Below, in pieces: positions 14,501 to 27,133 of a stretch of DNA of 64,000 nt. Location: NCBI GenBank assembly GCA_018873245.2, contig JAEMBT020000001.1, forward strand, positions 15,044,220 through 15,108,219, in the 5' to 3' direction. The notes under the pieces were generated by a model. It was not told the origin of the DNA. It was given only the letters and a program-made list of their open reading frames with translations, and did not search any database. Both the position numbers and the translations under genes were made by a program. Each line of letters opens with the position of its first letter. Positions within the stretch are counted from its first letter, which is position 1. Origin of the DNA: Archegozetes longisetosus. Taxonomy: Eukaryota; Arthropoda; Arachnida; Sarcoptiformes; Trhypochthoniidae.

Positions 14501-15239
14501 TGATGTGAAAGGAGTTATCTTTAGAATTTTACTCGAAATCATAGTTTCAACCTTATATATTGATATGATGAGCTTGAGGATATAGTCCAATTATAAAATT
14601 AATAGTTAATCAACTTTAAAACTAGTATTGATACTTATTATAATCGATGATGACGTGTAGGCAAGTATTACGCGCAAGCGTCTCAAACTGTTAACTGCAC
14701 AAACCTATCAATTACTCCTTCAGTACAAGTATTTGTTTATGTTTTTACGTTGTTTATAGCATTTTATTACATATAAACGTGAGAAATAATAAATAAATTG
14801 ACATTTATTAATCGAAACAACTAGAATTGAAATCAAAAGGAAAGGAAAGATAAACACTTCACATTCAATCTTAATAAAAAAATGGATTAATTCCGAAGAT
14901 GATAACTCTGAAGAATCAGATTCAGAAAATTGAGCTTTTAAGCTTTGAAAATAAAACAATTGGATTAACATTAGTCTAGTTAATTAGAGCTTAGTCAAAA
15001 TGAATGCGACAAATTTTCAATATTATATAGTAATAAACGTTTGAATGAAGTGATACTTTTAAAGCATTTTTCTCTATTCAATGCTATCTCTCTCGCACCG
15101 TTTCTTTAGAGAAGCCCACATATGTCACATTACTTTTGTTTTATATTATCAAGCTTTTCTCGATAAGACTTGTCTGAGACTTATCTCTATTATTTTGCCA
15201 TTAGCTAATAGTTGAATAATTAACCGAAATCAAAACTCG

Positions 15240-15257
15240 TGTGTGTATGTGTGTATG

Positions 15258-15306
<49 letters not shown>
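15240..15306. repeat. Compound (AT)n(GT)n microsatellite
   Basis: GTGTGTAT-type repeats pass into about 24 bp of AT and then about 26 bp of GT. Confidence 0.95.
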
Positions 15307-17159
15307 TAACGTATACATTTAGGTGTTTTAATTTCAAATATAAGACCCAGATTCAAAAAGAATATTCTCCTAATCTTACGAAGATATGAGCTGTTGAAGA
15401 TCCAAAAGAACTGAAAGAGTAAAATATAGAGATATTGTATTATCTTAAAACAGCTCCACCATAAGTTTAGAGCACTAGTAGTAGTTTTTGACAGCAATCA
15501 AAACAATGACCTTATATTAGAGTGAAAACTATACGTATTCAAGTTTACAATAATGTAGAAGTAGCAAAACATATTCATTTACTACTTTGTGAGTGAGACT
15601 AAAAAAGTTTTATCTGCAGTCAAAATATGTTATTACAGAATTGACTTTGGGAGCATTTTTAGGTTTGTTTAGTTGAGAATACTTTCACATGAAATCGATT
15701 GATTTGAAGCTTTGTACAGTCTTACAGCACGACTGTCTCTCAAATAATGGTAATAAAGAATTTTCAGAGTGTTCTCTAGTTTTATTACATAATCATTTGG
15801 AAAACAAAATAACTCACACTCAACTGAATCTTTTCATAATAGATGCGATGCTTTTCCACTTTCAAAGTCAATCTAAGAAAGCTATACGTTTTTTGTTTTC
15901 TTTTCACATCACTTTTTCCGCTACAAAAGTTCAACTCTTATATCATTTAATTTTAATAATACATCACTTATTGCATTGAGGAAAACAATGCAAAAATTCA
16001 ATCGAGGTTTCACTTGTCAGTTGTAAGGGAGATATCAAGTTTAGAATTGATCCTACTTTCAGAGTCAGACTCAGACTCAGTTTGATGGAATAGAAAAGAG
16101 TCGAGTTGTTTGCTTCATTTCGAAACATCAATCAATAATACTTTTTGAAAATTTGGCTCAAATTGATTGAAAGCCACGCATTTCTAGCTATTTCACTTTG
16201 AAACTTGAAGAATTGCTGCGGTTTTCAGATTGACATTCATTGACACGAATTTTGTGTGCACTCAATGAGAAAGAATAGACTACACATGCGATATAAATCA
16301 AAGTCACAGAATATTCCGATGTGTATAATTTGAAGTGAAACACGTTTTTAAAAGAAAGTATTTTTTCCTCTTTCTCGTTGGTAAGAATAAGAGGAAGAAT
16401 TTGAAACCTAAAATTACATAAACTCTTTTGATTTATGTTGACGCTAACTACACATATTATATAATTAAAATATTTTTTCTATAAAGTCAATATGTTAACA
16501 ATTCTATTAATAGATAATTCTGTCTTAATTGGAAGGTTTCCTAAGACTTTAAATTATAGTTTGGAAATTGCAAGAGGAAAGGTTTAGTTTTAATATTTAA
16601 TAATCAAATGCATATATTAGACTATCTAAATGGAAAGGTTTCTTTACATTCAAAATTGAGGCTTACATTAGAAGACACATTAGCTCTAAGAGCTATTAGA
16701 ATGATAAGAATCTTCATTAAAACTGCAGCTTATGTTGACTTTTGTGCATGTAATCAGCGAAGGATTATGAGTGAAAAACTCAGGAATTAATGTCAAACAA
16801 TAACAAGTTTTGAGACTCAAATATGTTTAGTATAGTATTCCTGGAAAACGTTTCAATACTAAAACTGAAATAATATTTGATTTTTATAGATTTCTAACTT
16901 ATATAAACAAATGCCTTATAAGATAGTTTGAGAAGAGATTATTTACATTATTCCGTGCATTATTCCGTGCATTATTCTGCTCAATATGGAGCACATCTTA
17001 CATTGATTTTCATTTTGATACCAGTATTGCTTTTAATGTCAAAAACAAGCACAAGTATCAGTCTATATGCAATTTTCTCCAATATCTTTACTATTCATTG
17101 ATCTTTTCCTAGTTTTTTTCTTTATGTATTGCTAGTAAAGCATTTTTAATACTATGCTC

Positions 17160-17393
17160 TACACTCGAGGAGTTAGTAATCCTCGAAAGCAATCAGAAGT
17201 GATGTGTTGTGATGGCATTCTATCCATCAGACCATAATATTGAAGATATTAAGATTTTTATAGAATATTCAATATAGTAATCAAAGTAAATAATAAATCA
17301 AATCTGGCAACAAATGATGCATATGACAGGCGGATTAACATAGCAACAGCATCTCTCTTGTCTCTACCGAGGACTATTAATTTATTGAGTGTA
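17160..17393. mobile_element. Short inverted-repeat MITE, family A copy 4
   Basis: The left end starts TACACTCGAGG and continues CCTCGAAAGCAATCAGAAGTG. The right end finishes ACTATTAATTTATTGAGTGTA. The termini are complementary over about 30 positions with mismatches. It lies in the putative large RGS intron. Confidence 0.6.
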
Positions 17394-20300
17394 CATAAGA
17401 TGTCAACCTCATAGTTGATGGAACAGAATCTTAGGAATGAGGAACTCGTTGATATATTTAAGGAACAGATCTTTTTGCTAATCATAATGATTGATGATTT
17501 TGGTGAGAAAATGTTTAGATAATTATTGTGTTTCTAATTGATTAATTCTGAACAGTTGAAGCCACTTTTAAAATGTTATTTTATTTAAGTAAAAGATAGT
17601 CATTTGGGAGCAGATATTTATTTTCTTATTACTAGACTCTCCATCAAAAAAGTCAAGCTTGACATTAGATTAATTTGGTAAAAACAATTTATTTGACACC
17701 TAATGAAACGAAATCTAGTTGACATTTATAGGAAATACAGTAAGAGTCCCTTAATAAAATGTCATATTAATCACCGTACAGTACCTCTAATGTAAGGGTC
17801 CCTTAATAAAATGTCTTATTAATGATTGTACAGTACATTCATTTAACCATATCTTTTATATTGATTAAGTGAGAAAATGTGTTCAAATTATAAATTTCAC
17901 ATCAGTTTTGCAGTTTAATGAACTTAAACAGTTTAACCTGAAATAAATGTGGTTTTGGCATAATTTATACTATATTTTTACTTATATCTCAGACGAGTAA
18001 CTCATTTGTAGGCGTTTATTACTTGAGAAGCTGACACAATATTGACTCTATTAGTTGAAACTGAATGAAGAATATTTGATTAAACGTTTAAATTGACTGA
18101 ATGAAAGTATTTCAGAACTTATTAATTTATTTCATAAAGTTTGCACTTCAATTCAATCAAATGAGAAAATCATATTCATATAGAACTTGCTATCAAAACT
18201 CATATTTTAAATATAAATACCAATCCTTTATACACCTTTATCTTTTTTGTCTAAATTTAATCAATTTTTGGTTTCTGTATTTCATTTTGTTAATTGAATA
18301 TAAGTTTGCGAGTACTAAACGGAACTAAACAGAATTGGATAGAACTGAATGGAACTGAACAAAACTGAACAGAACTGAATTCGTATTTGCATTAGAGAAT
18401 GTATTTCAGTATTAATACATACAATGCTGATACTTGAACGAACAATAAGATAAATCTAAATAATTGCTTTTATTAGTATTCATATTAGTAAAACTGCTCA
18501 AAGTCGTTTTGATTGATGATCACGAAATGTAGCTCTCTGGTCTTTGGTGATTTTAGTCGAGTCGAGATCCTAGAAACTTTCTGCTAATTTTCAAAGTGTT
18601 CTCAAGTTTGAGTTCATAGTTAAAAAAAGCTTTGTAAGTAATATAGAGAACAATAGACCGATTTTTTCAAGGTAGCAGATTTTAATAGAGACCTATATTG
18701 ACGTGATATGACTTAAGACTTAATAACAGTGTTAAGAAGCGGTATAATTTTGACTATCGAGCTCTTCAGTTTTTATTTAAAAAATAGTTCGAACAGAATT
18801 TAATAATCTGACAAATTTTGAATGCATATTAATATTGCATACCTGATGGTTAATTAACTTTTGAAACAATGCTAAAGCTTTGAATAAGAGTGAAGCAGAA
18901 GGTACATTTGAGTTAATATTCAGCTAAAAAAAGAGATATCTTTTCTGCAAACTGTTATTCATATAATACTTTCTGGAAAGAATATCCATACAAAGGAAAA
19001 GGCATTATTTGTTAGAAATTGTAAAGTAATATAACAATAACAATATTCATATAACCTTCAGTTTTCTATTTATATAACCTTTATAACAAGTTTGATTTAT
19101 ATTCTATTAAATTTTTGATACTATTTTAAGCTGAACAACCAAAAATAGATTGATCTTATTTCAATAGAAATTCTATATAATAAAAAGCTTTTGTTCATTA
19201 TAAAAATGGAAAGAATAATAAGATGAAAATTAAGTTTGTATAAGAACTTGGATTATGTCACTTCTAAATATATGAGTCTTACATAAGCACAAGTTATTTA
19301 ATAAACAATAATTATAAACTAAATTAAAATAATTGTCTTATTTTATAGCTTATGTTTCCTTATCTTAGCCTATTGTAGCATGCTAAATCCATTAAAACTT
19401 GAAGGTTGAGTATCTTAAACACTATCTTATTTCATATCGTACCAACTATAGCTTTTCAATTGAAAATCTTTTTTCAGCTCTTTGAGGAAGTTCTCTATCA
19501 GAAGAGATCTTATCAATCTAACTGTATATCATATGACCAATGTTTAGTTTTTAATCACAATCTAACTGCAATTTTAATTCATTTCAAGTTTATATTTGTA
19601 TTTTGTTAATCTAACTAAAACTGAAAGTTATGTTAATCAAAGTGCAGAATAAAAGTGCAGAATAAAAGCACAGAATTAAGACAAGGTTGGGTCAATATGT
19701 TAGCAAGCATTATTGTGGAGAACCGTTCACTTAATCACATTTATGATATCTTCAATCATTTGGAGCCTTTGGGTAATATGAATTTTGCTTTATGGGTAAG
19801 AAGTGTTTTATAGATGCAGTGATTCCTATTCGCGTGACTGGACTACATTCTGAACTACATTCTGAACTACGTTCTGAACTAAATTCACTGTAGTATTTAT
19901 TTCTTTATCCACACTGCAAATTGATTCGTATATAACCTATTGATTGTTTGAAAGCACTTTCTTTTGTCCCTATTATCTCGACTTAAATAAAGCACGGAAT
20001 AAACCAGTTTAATGTCTCAAACCATTACTACTGAATAAGTTATTAACTTATAAGTTATTGTTCGCTAACATGGTGTCTTCTACTAAAATCTCTTGTTTGT
20101 TTAGATAGTTCTTTCAACTGATCAATCTTTTTATGCATGCTTTTGCCTCCAGACCTAATCACAGAAAAGTCAATTGTGATCTGAATTCAATTCTCAAGTT
20201 TATTCAATTCATTATTGGTTTCAGTCTTTCTGCTTGTTGTGAGTTTGAGCGTTGATAGACTGTTGAGAAGATGGAGTTTTACTCCACGCATTTGGTGCGC

Positions 20301-20579
20301 TTCTCACCAACGCAGACCATAACAGATACCATAACACTTAGAGCTACACTAATTCACCCACTCATCTCGTTTTTCTGTTTTTATGTTCATTTGCCAAAAG
20401 CGGTTCAATTGCGCCACAACACCATAACAACTCAGACACGTTCTAGCAGTACATATGAGTTTTACAAATCTATTAACGTTCAAATGTGTGTCACTTCTAA
20501 AACAACAGAAAGTGTCAATTAATTAAGTTAAACTCGTGTCATTCTAATGTGGTTAACATTGATTTTGAACACTTTTCAG

Positions 20580-20962
20580 GAAATAGCAGCCAGTGGTAGC
20601 TCATCAGCAGGTGCTACGACTTCTACAAGTCCTCCGATTGTCAACGAGAATGGTTCGAATGGTGCGAACGGTGCGTCAAACACTGCCTCTATTAGTTCTA
20701 ATGCAACCGTAGTCGATTTGGGCTCTTCTCGGAAGGTCTCCTGGAGATCCAAAACCTGGAAAGGCCAACAAAATAATGATGAGGAAAAGAAAACATCATC
20801 TAATTATCCACGCAAACATTCCCTCACTGTGCCCGGAGAGCCCAGACACTTCCGAACGCTTCATCGAAGAGAATCAGGAAGTAGATCACCCGTCGATTCG
20901 AGCTGTGGTGGTAGAAGCCCTTCTGAATTGAGTACTCCCAGTCCCAGTTGTAGTAATAGCAT
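20580..20962 (+). CDS. RGS gene exon B: Ser-rich linker
   Basis: The acceptor is ACTTTTCAG|GAA at 20,579/20,580 and the donor AT|gtaagttc at 20,962/20,963. The exon is 383 nt, entering in phase 0 and leaving two bases of a codon. It encodes a low-complexity Ser/Thr/Asn/Gly stretch, then a basic segment (SSRKVSWRSKTWKGQ) and Ser/Pro-rich sequence. Such linkers are probably disordered and contain many potential phosphorylation sites (inference). The frame is also open upstream to an ATG at 20,547, so an alternative first exon starting there cannot be excluded. Confidence 0.82.
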
Positions 20963-21600
20963 GTAAGTTCATTAGCAGCATACAGTCCATTCTCTCTATA
21001 CAGTCTGCTTCCCTTATACTCCCCTTATACTTAAGTTGGATATAGTCAACAACGAGCTATGATATACACTCTCAAAAAAGTCACTTGCAGATTTTCTACA
21101 CTATATCCGATATTGTGAACTGCCGTTACAATGAACAGATTTCGATTGAACTGTAACGGGAGGCGATTGTATCACTGATTCAATTATCATCAAATACTAC
21201 AGCTATTTCTTATTATTTATTGACTGCCTATAAACTTTGCTCTAAATGTCAGATTAATTTACACGATTGTTCTTAACTTGAGATGAACATTTATTTTTGG
21301 CTTCATTTTTTCTCACTAATAGCACTTAAGTGAAGTGTTTGACGCACTCAATGCTAGATTATAGCCGCCAAATAACCTTCTCTAGCACTCTCCTGGTTTA
21401 AATTTCAAGATTACTAGAATCTAAACTTGAACTTTCATAAAAATAATCCAATCCTTCATCGGTTATAAGTACAGATCTAAGTTTATTGAACTAAGAAATA
21501 GTTGGATGAGTGCTATCAGTGATTGAGATAAAATAGAAGATAAAGTTTAATAGCACCGACCTAACCAAATATAACTATAATTTTCATATCTAATATTTAG

Positions 21601-21865
21601 AAACGACGATCACTCAGCCTCATCATGTAGTAGTGGTACAGGTCTTGCTATTGAATTAGCACGAAAATGCACAGTTAGTGCTGATAGTCTACTACTACAA
21701 ACTGGAATAAATAGCGACCAAAGTGGTACGAGTGGTATTAGTTGTGGTGATCATAGTAAACACGTCAGATCTCCATCAACACTAATGCCGTCATCATCTT
21801 TCATTTCAGGACAACGAAGAATTAGCTCTAGCATTAGCTCAGATCGCATACATCAACAATCAAAG
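21601..21865 (+). CDS. RGS gene exon C: Ser-rich linker
   Basis: The acceptor ATATTTAG|AAAC and donor AAAG|gtaaca give 265 nt. The first base completes the Ile codon left open by exon B, and the exon ends in phase 0. The product begins NDDHSASSCSSGTG and continues with LARKCTVSADSLLLQTG and RRISSSISSDR. Codons run without a stop only in this frame, and the junction phases on both sides agree. No known domain is recognised. Confidence 0.82.
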
Positions 21866-22448
21866 GTAACATAGAATGTTGCTGTAGTCAGTATTCCTCA
21901 CGTGGCTCTCTAAACCTCTAGATTTTAGTCTAAGCGAGTGTTTTATTGACGGGGCTTTAGCCAACAGTTTTAGTCTACGATTTATCTTATCTTTTGTTAT
22001 GCATGTATTTTGTGGCTACCAATTTATCTCAATGAAAGCTCAGTATTTTAACACTGCTAAAACCATTGTTTTTTCTTCTGAGTTATTATTTTCAATCAAA
22101 TATCAGAAATGATAATTTAAAGTTCAGTTGGGATTAGCTTGTACTTAGCAGCAAAAAAACTTTTCCCAGAGAATTCTTCAGTTTCCACGATTAAGCAAAA
22201 CTTAATTCTAGCGTCTCATATCTGGTGGTTGTTTGGTTTAGCTTACAAACATATAGCGAACAAGTTCTTAAATGAGTGAAAAGCAGAAGAGAAAGCTTTC
22301 GACAAATCGTATTAGGCATTTTCCTTAAGAGGGCTTTTATAGTGAAATTAAAATTTGATAAACTTCAGTGTTTTGCTCACACATTCAAATTAAAATTTGA
22401 TAAACTTTACTATTTTGCTCACACATCTATCCTTGTGTTTACTTTCAG

Positions 22449-22685
22449 AGTGAATCCTCTCACAGAAGTGTATCACCAAAGCCTATTCCAGATCGAAAGG
22501 CAACGACACCAGAGCCTCAACAACAACCAAGTTCATCGTCTTCATCGTCACGTCGTCGTAAAGGAAGTATGGCTTTCGTGTCAAGTAGTTCTGGAAAGAT
22601 TGCAAGACTGCTCAGAAGAACACATAGCGCTGGATGTTCTAAGGATGTTCCGGCATATGCTCTCTTCTTAAGTGATAAGACAACT
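22449..22685 (+). CDS. RGS gene exon D: basic motif upstream of the RGS domain
   Basis: The acceptor TACTTTCAG|AGT and donor ACT|gtaaga give 79 codons, phase 0 to phase 0. After a Ser/Pro/Gln stretch comes a structured-looking block: RRRKGSMAF, then GKIARLLRRTHSAGC, then KDVPAYALFLSD. The Arg/Lys-rich block could bind membrane or a partner (inference). It reads less like low complexity than its neighbours, so it is the most likely conserved part of the N-terminal extension. Confidence 0.85.
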
Positions 22686-23380
22686 GTAAGAATATAACTC
22701 ATCTATAAATGTTACTTCTTTCTTCTTCCGCCTTCTCTGTAATTCATATTAAGCTCTCACTTCTCATATCAATTTCTCGAATCATCACTGCATAAACACA
22801 TTATTGATCTTATTTGTCGGTTATGTTAGATTAGGTTATGTTAGCTTATGCTAGATATGTTTGCCTAAAGGTACAAATTTCAAACCTAACTTATGATAAC
22901 TTTAATAGTTTGAGAGTTATTTTATGATCATAGCTTGAGTTTGTATAGTGGTATTCAGTTCGATATGTGTATATATTATTCATGAATTGAGTATTTGAGA
23001 GGCGTTAGTTATTAATGGCAAACAATAGGCTTCTGAGGCAATAGAGCCAATGTATGATCTATATTATTTAATCTAATGATGAAGTTACATTTAGCAACAA
23101 ACAAAAGTAGCAATCACTAAATTATTATGTTATATATTCTGTTAGTTTAGCAATTGTGCATTTATTTCAAATATATAGGTGTTATATAACCTTTTCCTCA
23201 ATTCATTTTGTTATCGCCAAACACCCACACTGTCTTCGAACTGTTTAATATATATTGTCTTTTCAGACATTGCTCTTCTTTCTAAAAATAACTATCCCTT
23301 TCGATCTTTTTGTTTTATCACATATTTCCAATTGCTAACTCTATTTCAAATTCAACTTCTTCTTTAATCAATTCTTACAG

Positions 23381-23427
23381 CGCTCAGAAGGCAAAGAACA
23401 TTCGAAGAGAGGAAGGAAACAAGCGCC
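23381..23427 (+). CDS. RGS gene exon E: small basic exon
   Basis: A 47-nt exon between a good acceptor (TTCTTACAG|CGC) and donor (GCC|gtaagttg). It enters in phase 0 and leaves two bases. It encodes RSEGKEHSKRGRKQA, highly basic. Its small size and matching phases on both sides support it, but it could be alternatively spliced. Confidence 0.72.
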
Positions 23428-23480
23428 GTAAGTTGATTAATAGCATACTAAACATATTTGATTCTTGCATGTCGTACTGG

Positions 23481-23505
23481 ATCTCTCTCTCTCTCTCTCT
23501 CTCTC
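23481..23505. repeat. (CT)n microsatellite
   Basis: A short CT run just inside the intron after exon E. Confidence 0.9.
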
Positions 23506-24499
23506 GCTCACTCTTGTTGATGCTGATACGGCCAAAATAGTTTTTTCATGCGGAAACACTGATCAAATTGCAAGTTTGTGATCGGACCGATAGGTCTTTG
23601 AACGATATGTTAAGTAATTCTCAAAGTAGAAGAAAATGACATTAAAAGAGAACGCTTGTACTGAACAGTTGGATAGACTTTTATTAATAGTTTTTGATGA
23701 CGCGAACACAAACTCGATTCTTATACCAGTTTATTTATAGCTACAGACCGGAACATATTTGACAAAAATATCGGATTTTCTCGGACCATATTTGAAAATA
23801 ATTTTCGGTCTATTTATATAACCATTTCTAAGGCAATATAGTTTAATGTATTCTGAGATATTGAATCTCGCACGAAAGCTGTCCTGTGAAGGTGTAATAA
23901 AATGCTGCTATTTTCACTTGTAAGCCAATCCCAGAAAATGTATCTCTTTTTCATAGAATCAGTCTTTTAGACAAATTTTGGTCCTTTAGAAGTAAATATC
24001 AATTACGAACATAGTATCAATTATTCAATACTATACTTCAATGCAATTACTAACTTATTGGTTGGTCGCTCATTCTAAATATGTTCCAGATTGTCATAGA
24101 CTAGATCCAAGAATAGAGTGTAAATAATTCTATTTTTGTATTGCGAGCTAATACTTTGTCGAGAATTATCCATTAATCTATCGGATATTCTGGTCACAAT
24201 TTATTAATAGACAAATAACTTGACTGATCACTAAAATATATATTAGTAAATTAAATGACGGAAGTTATCTTGCCATTCATTATTAAGAGAGTATATTGAA
24301 TCCTATTTTTCAGATATAGTCAAACTAAGTTTACTATTCCTTAGGTTTTCAGTATCGATCCAATGCTAATTTGCAGGGAAAATAGGAATAGATATGAAAT
24401 TCTCCTATTTGTTTACTTATATAACTTTTTCAAATTTGATTTTAATGCCTGAATCATGATGAAAGAAACGATTTATTTTTGTATAAATAAAAAGTATTA

Positions 24500-24615
24500 G
24501 CAAAATTCAATACAAGTAATTCTGGGATTCAGTACAAGTAACACTAGGATTCAATGCAAGTAGTTCTGGGATTCAATACAACTAACACTAGGATACAATA
24601 CAAGTAATTCTGGGC
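24500..24615. repeat. Minisatellite (CAAGTAATTCTGGGATTCAA type)
   Basis: About five imperfect units of 21-22 bp alternate between TTCTGGGATTCA and ACACTAGGATTCA variants, giving a higher-order period of about 43 bp. Intronic. Confidence 0.85.
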
Positions 24616-24775
24616 ACGAGTAAAAAATGGGTCCATAAGCAAACATTTTTTCAATTTATGCAGCGAAAGAAAAATGATTTTTTCGTCCAACCCTAATATT
24701 TACTGCTATTAGTTAAAGTTCAATGTTTATCTAACGCTATTTTTAGAAAGGCTATAGTCTTTCTATTTTCATTGC

Positions 24776-25005
24776 ACACTCTAAAGCTTAATGATCCTTG
24801 ATAGCAACCTCGAGTGTTGTCTTCTTATCCAATGCCTTTCATTATATCATATTATGTTCACATATTAACCAACTTATGGAACACTCAATATAGTGATCAT
24901 AGCAAACTTTAAATCAAATTCGGCAAAATATATGACGCGCATCACAGGTACGTTACTATAGTGACGACCTTTTCTTGTTGTTATCAATGGCTATTCAGTT
25001 TACAA
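24776..25005. mobile_element. Short inverted-repeat MITE, family A copy 5
   Basis: The left end GATCCTTGATAGCAACC and the right end CTTGTTGTTATCAATGGCT are inverted relatives of the family A termini. The copy lies in the intron between exons E and F. Confidence 0.55.
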
Positions 25006-25959
25006 CTTTACAATACTGACAAACTTTGTTAACCCAACATTCGCTCAAATGACCTGTCAATTGATCTTAGAAGACGTTGTAGAATAATCTAAATGTAAAT
25101 GTTTTACTGAAGAGTATATTTCACAGCTAATTCAGTCTCTTCAAAAGTGTCGGCAAAAAACTTGATGTACTACTGCACTTAAGATTATAGATTTGTGAAT
25201 TTTATCTATAAGTAGGAACGAGAAGTCGCATTTTGTGTAGGCCTCGCATTATCGCTGATTTTATATGAGAAAATGAGCAAATAAAAAGTGAGAAAACGAG
25301 CGAATAAAAACGAGAAAATAAGAGAATAAAAAATTCGGAAATAAGCAAACAGAAAATAAGACTGATTTAAGCAGTCTAACATTTAGCTTGGTTATTTTCT
25401 GATGCGAAATGCGTGTACCATATACAAAAGCAACTTTGTCTCGATCTTAGTTGCAAGGGAAGATAATTGAGAAAATGGAAAAAGGGATGCGCTGTGCTCT
25501 AAATAAAATTGTCACCAATTGAAGAAAGTGAACTCGTGCTATTTTTAGCTCGAGTGCATCTGCCAGTAATTCTATTTGATTCGGGAAATACTAATGCAGT
25601 TCATCTCTCATTATAATATGCTTTAAGTTTTGAGTTTAGTTCACTTGCTCTATAATCGATTCTAATATAAGAAGCTCTAAATTTGTACTATGAAATAAAC
25701 TATTTATATGATTTCATTTAGTATTTAGAAATATTGAACTTTGAATTTTCAATTTTTCAACTTTGATTTTGCTATTGGAGACAATTTTAAATGCAAATAT
25801 TCATATGGCTTCATTTAATAATATGAACTATTTATTTGAAGTTTAAAGTGATGTTTGTTGCATTTTTCATTGATTTCATGTTAATTTATGACTCGGCAAA
25901 TGCTTGGAAGGTAATCATTAACTTATTTTCTTTCTTTATTTAATCCTAAATTTCATTCA

Positions 25960-26010
25960 AAATTGATTCAAAATTGATTCAAAGTTGATTCAAAATTGAT
26001 TCAATAGTTT
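25960..26010. repeat. 12-bp minisatellite (AAAATTGATTCA)
   Basis: Four to five near-perfect tandem units within the intron before exon F. Confidence 0.85.
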
Positions 26011-26431
26011 AAAATTGGTTTATAGCAAATCAAATCTGCAAGCGACCAATCGAAATGTTGCATTGAAAGTATATTTATAGAAATTGATGAATCAAATAGA
26101 TTTTTGTCTTAATGAAACCGCTGAGAGTCAGTTTTGATTAATAGAAAGCTAATGGAAGAAACCTTTCTGTGAGATCATATGCAGTATTTGATAGCTTATA
26201 AGTTAGAAATTGAGGCAAAAATATCCTACTTATCAAAAAGAGATTTATTTTTATGGTAATGCATTAAGTGCTACCTTAGCGATTGAGTTGCGATTAATGT
26301 CTGCGTCATTGTATTAATTCTGGCACACATTGCAATACAACATCACTTGATTTTCTCATTTTCATTCACCGCTTTTTCTTCTCTTTCTTACTCTCCTTAT
26401 CATTCTTCATATCATTCCTCATATTCCACAG

Positions 26432-26571
26432 AGCGCTCGAAGATATGAAACAAAGGTTAAGATTTTTGCGGAGGCGTCACACCGACTCATCAATTGAATC
26501 ATCAGTGAGACCATCGAAAGATGAAGTGGAAAAATGGGCCAAGTCTTTCCTTGATCTTATGAGTAGTCGAT
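26432..26571 (+). CDS. RGS gene exon F: amphipathic helix and start of RGS domain
   Basis: The acceptor ATTCCACAG|AGC and donor CGAT|gtaagtc give 140 nt. The encoded segment begins LEDMKQRLRFLRRRHTDSS. It resembles the amphipathic, basic membrane-targeting helix that precedes the RGS box in R4-type RGS proteins (the KDMKHRLGF segment of RGS4, known from the family). It then enters the RGS box with VEKWAKSFLDLMSS. The Met in EDMKQR (ATG near 26,444) could be the start of a short isoform (inference). Confidence 0.92.
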
Positions 26572-26739
26572 GTAAGTCTACTTTATTACTTTTATATTTG
26601 TATCGCTAATGTCTTAAAACAAACTTCTTTAATACCACTTTCTCTTTCCAAATACTTATCTTTCTATGGAAAATAAGTCTTCTTTTCAATTCTTGTTTCT
26701 CTTCTAGTTTTTATTTTTGTCTTATTTTGTTTTATTCTG

Positions 26740-26810
26740 AGAATATTCTTAGAAGTTTCTGAGAATATTCTTAGAAATTTTTGAGAATATTCTTAGAAAT
26801 CTCTGATGCA
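26740..26810. repeat. 22-bp tandem repeat (GAGAATATTCTTAGAA)
   Basis: About three and a half units in the short intron between exons F and G. Each contains the palindromic core AGAATATTCT. Confidence 0.85.
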
Positions 26811-26969
26811 GTAAAAACTGCCTGATTTTTAGATGTAGTTAAGTGCGTTTTAAAAATCAATAACAATTAAGCCGTGTTTTTCTATGGAAATTTTGTATTT
26901 TTTCTTAAAAGCACTTAAGTGCATATCAAACTTAGACAGGTTTTACTGTAATTGTCAATTTGATTCCAG

Positions 26970-27133
26970 ATGGAAGTGCACTGTTTCGTGCCTTCTTATC
27001 GCGTGAATTCAGCGAAGAAAACATTGAATTCTGGATCGCGTGCGAAGAATTCAAGAAAGCGAGACAGAGCAAAATGACGAACAAAGCCCGCAAAATATTT
27101 GATGATTTCCTCGCTGTTAGAGCACCCAAAGAG
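26970..27133 (+). CDS. RGS gene exon G: RGS domain, first half
   Basis: The acceptor TTGATTCCAG|AT and donor GAG|gtatag give 164 nt. The product starts GSALFRAFLSREFSEENIEF, then reads WIACEEFKKAR and ends DDFLAVRAPKE. It carries the RGS-family Glu-Glu-Asn of the Galpha contact loop (SEENIEFW) and the conserved Trp and Cys of FWIACEE. The RGS box accelerates GTP hydrolysis on Gi/Gq-class Galpha subunits at the plasma membrane (family knowledge). Confidence 0.95.

Larger units (their letters stand above)
2708..20579 (+). other. Large putative RGS intron, about 17.9 kb
   Basis: No convincing exon is seen in this interval. Listed ORFs are short, begin at arbitrary codons and have no recognisable domain. 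It holds several short tandem repeats: 27 bp x2 near 3,805-3,860, 25 bp x2 near 4,318-4,370, 14 bp x5 near 5,232-5,290, 14 bp x3 near 13,624-13,658, about 60 bp x2 near 17,748-17,836, 10 bp x6 near 18,318-18,380 and 13 bp x3 near 19,846-19,882. It also has GA and AT/GT microsatellites, a palindromic element at 7,821-8,411 and two family A MITEs. The intron call depends on the exon ending at 2,707 being real. Confidence 0.45.

Noticed and set aside
20271..20522. 83-codon ORF just upstream of RGS exon B
   Set aside because: No domain, wrong frame for the exon, and no donor that would join it in phase.
22276..22671. 131-codon ORF overlapping RGS exon D
   Set aside because: It reads exon D in a different frame from the one that joins both neighbours in phase; its 5' half is intronic and contains a short tandem repeat.
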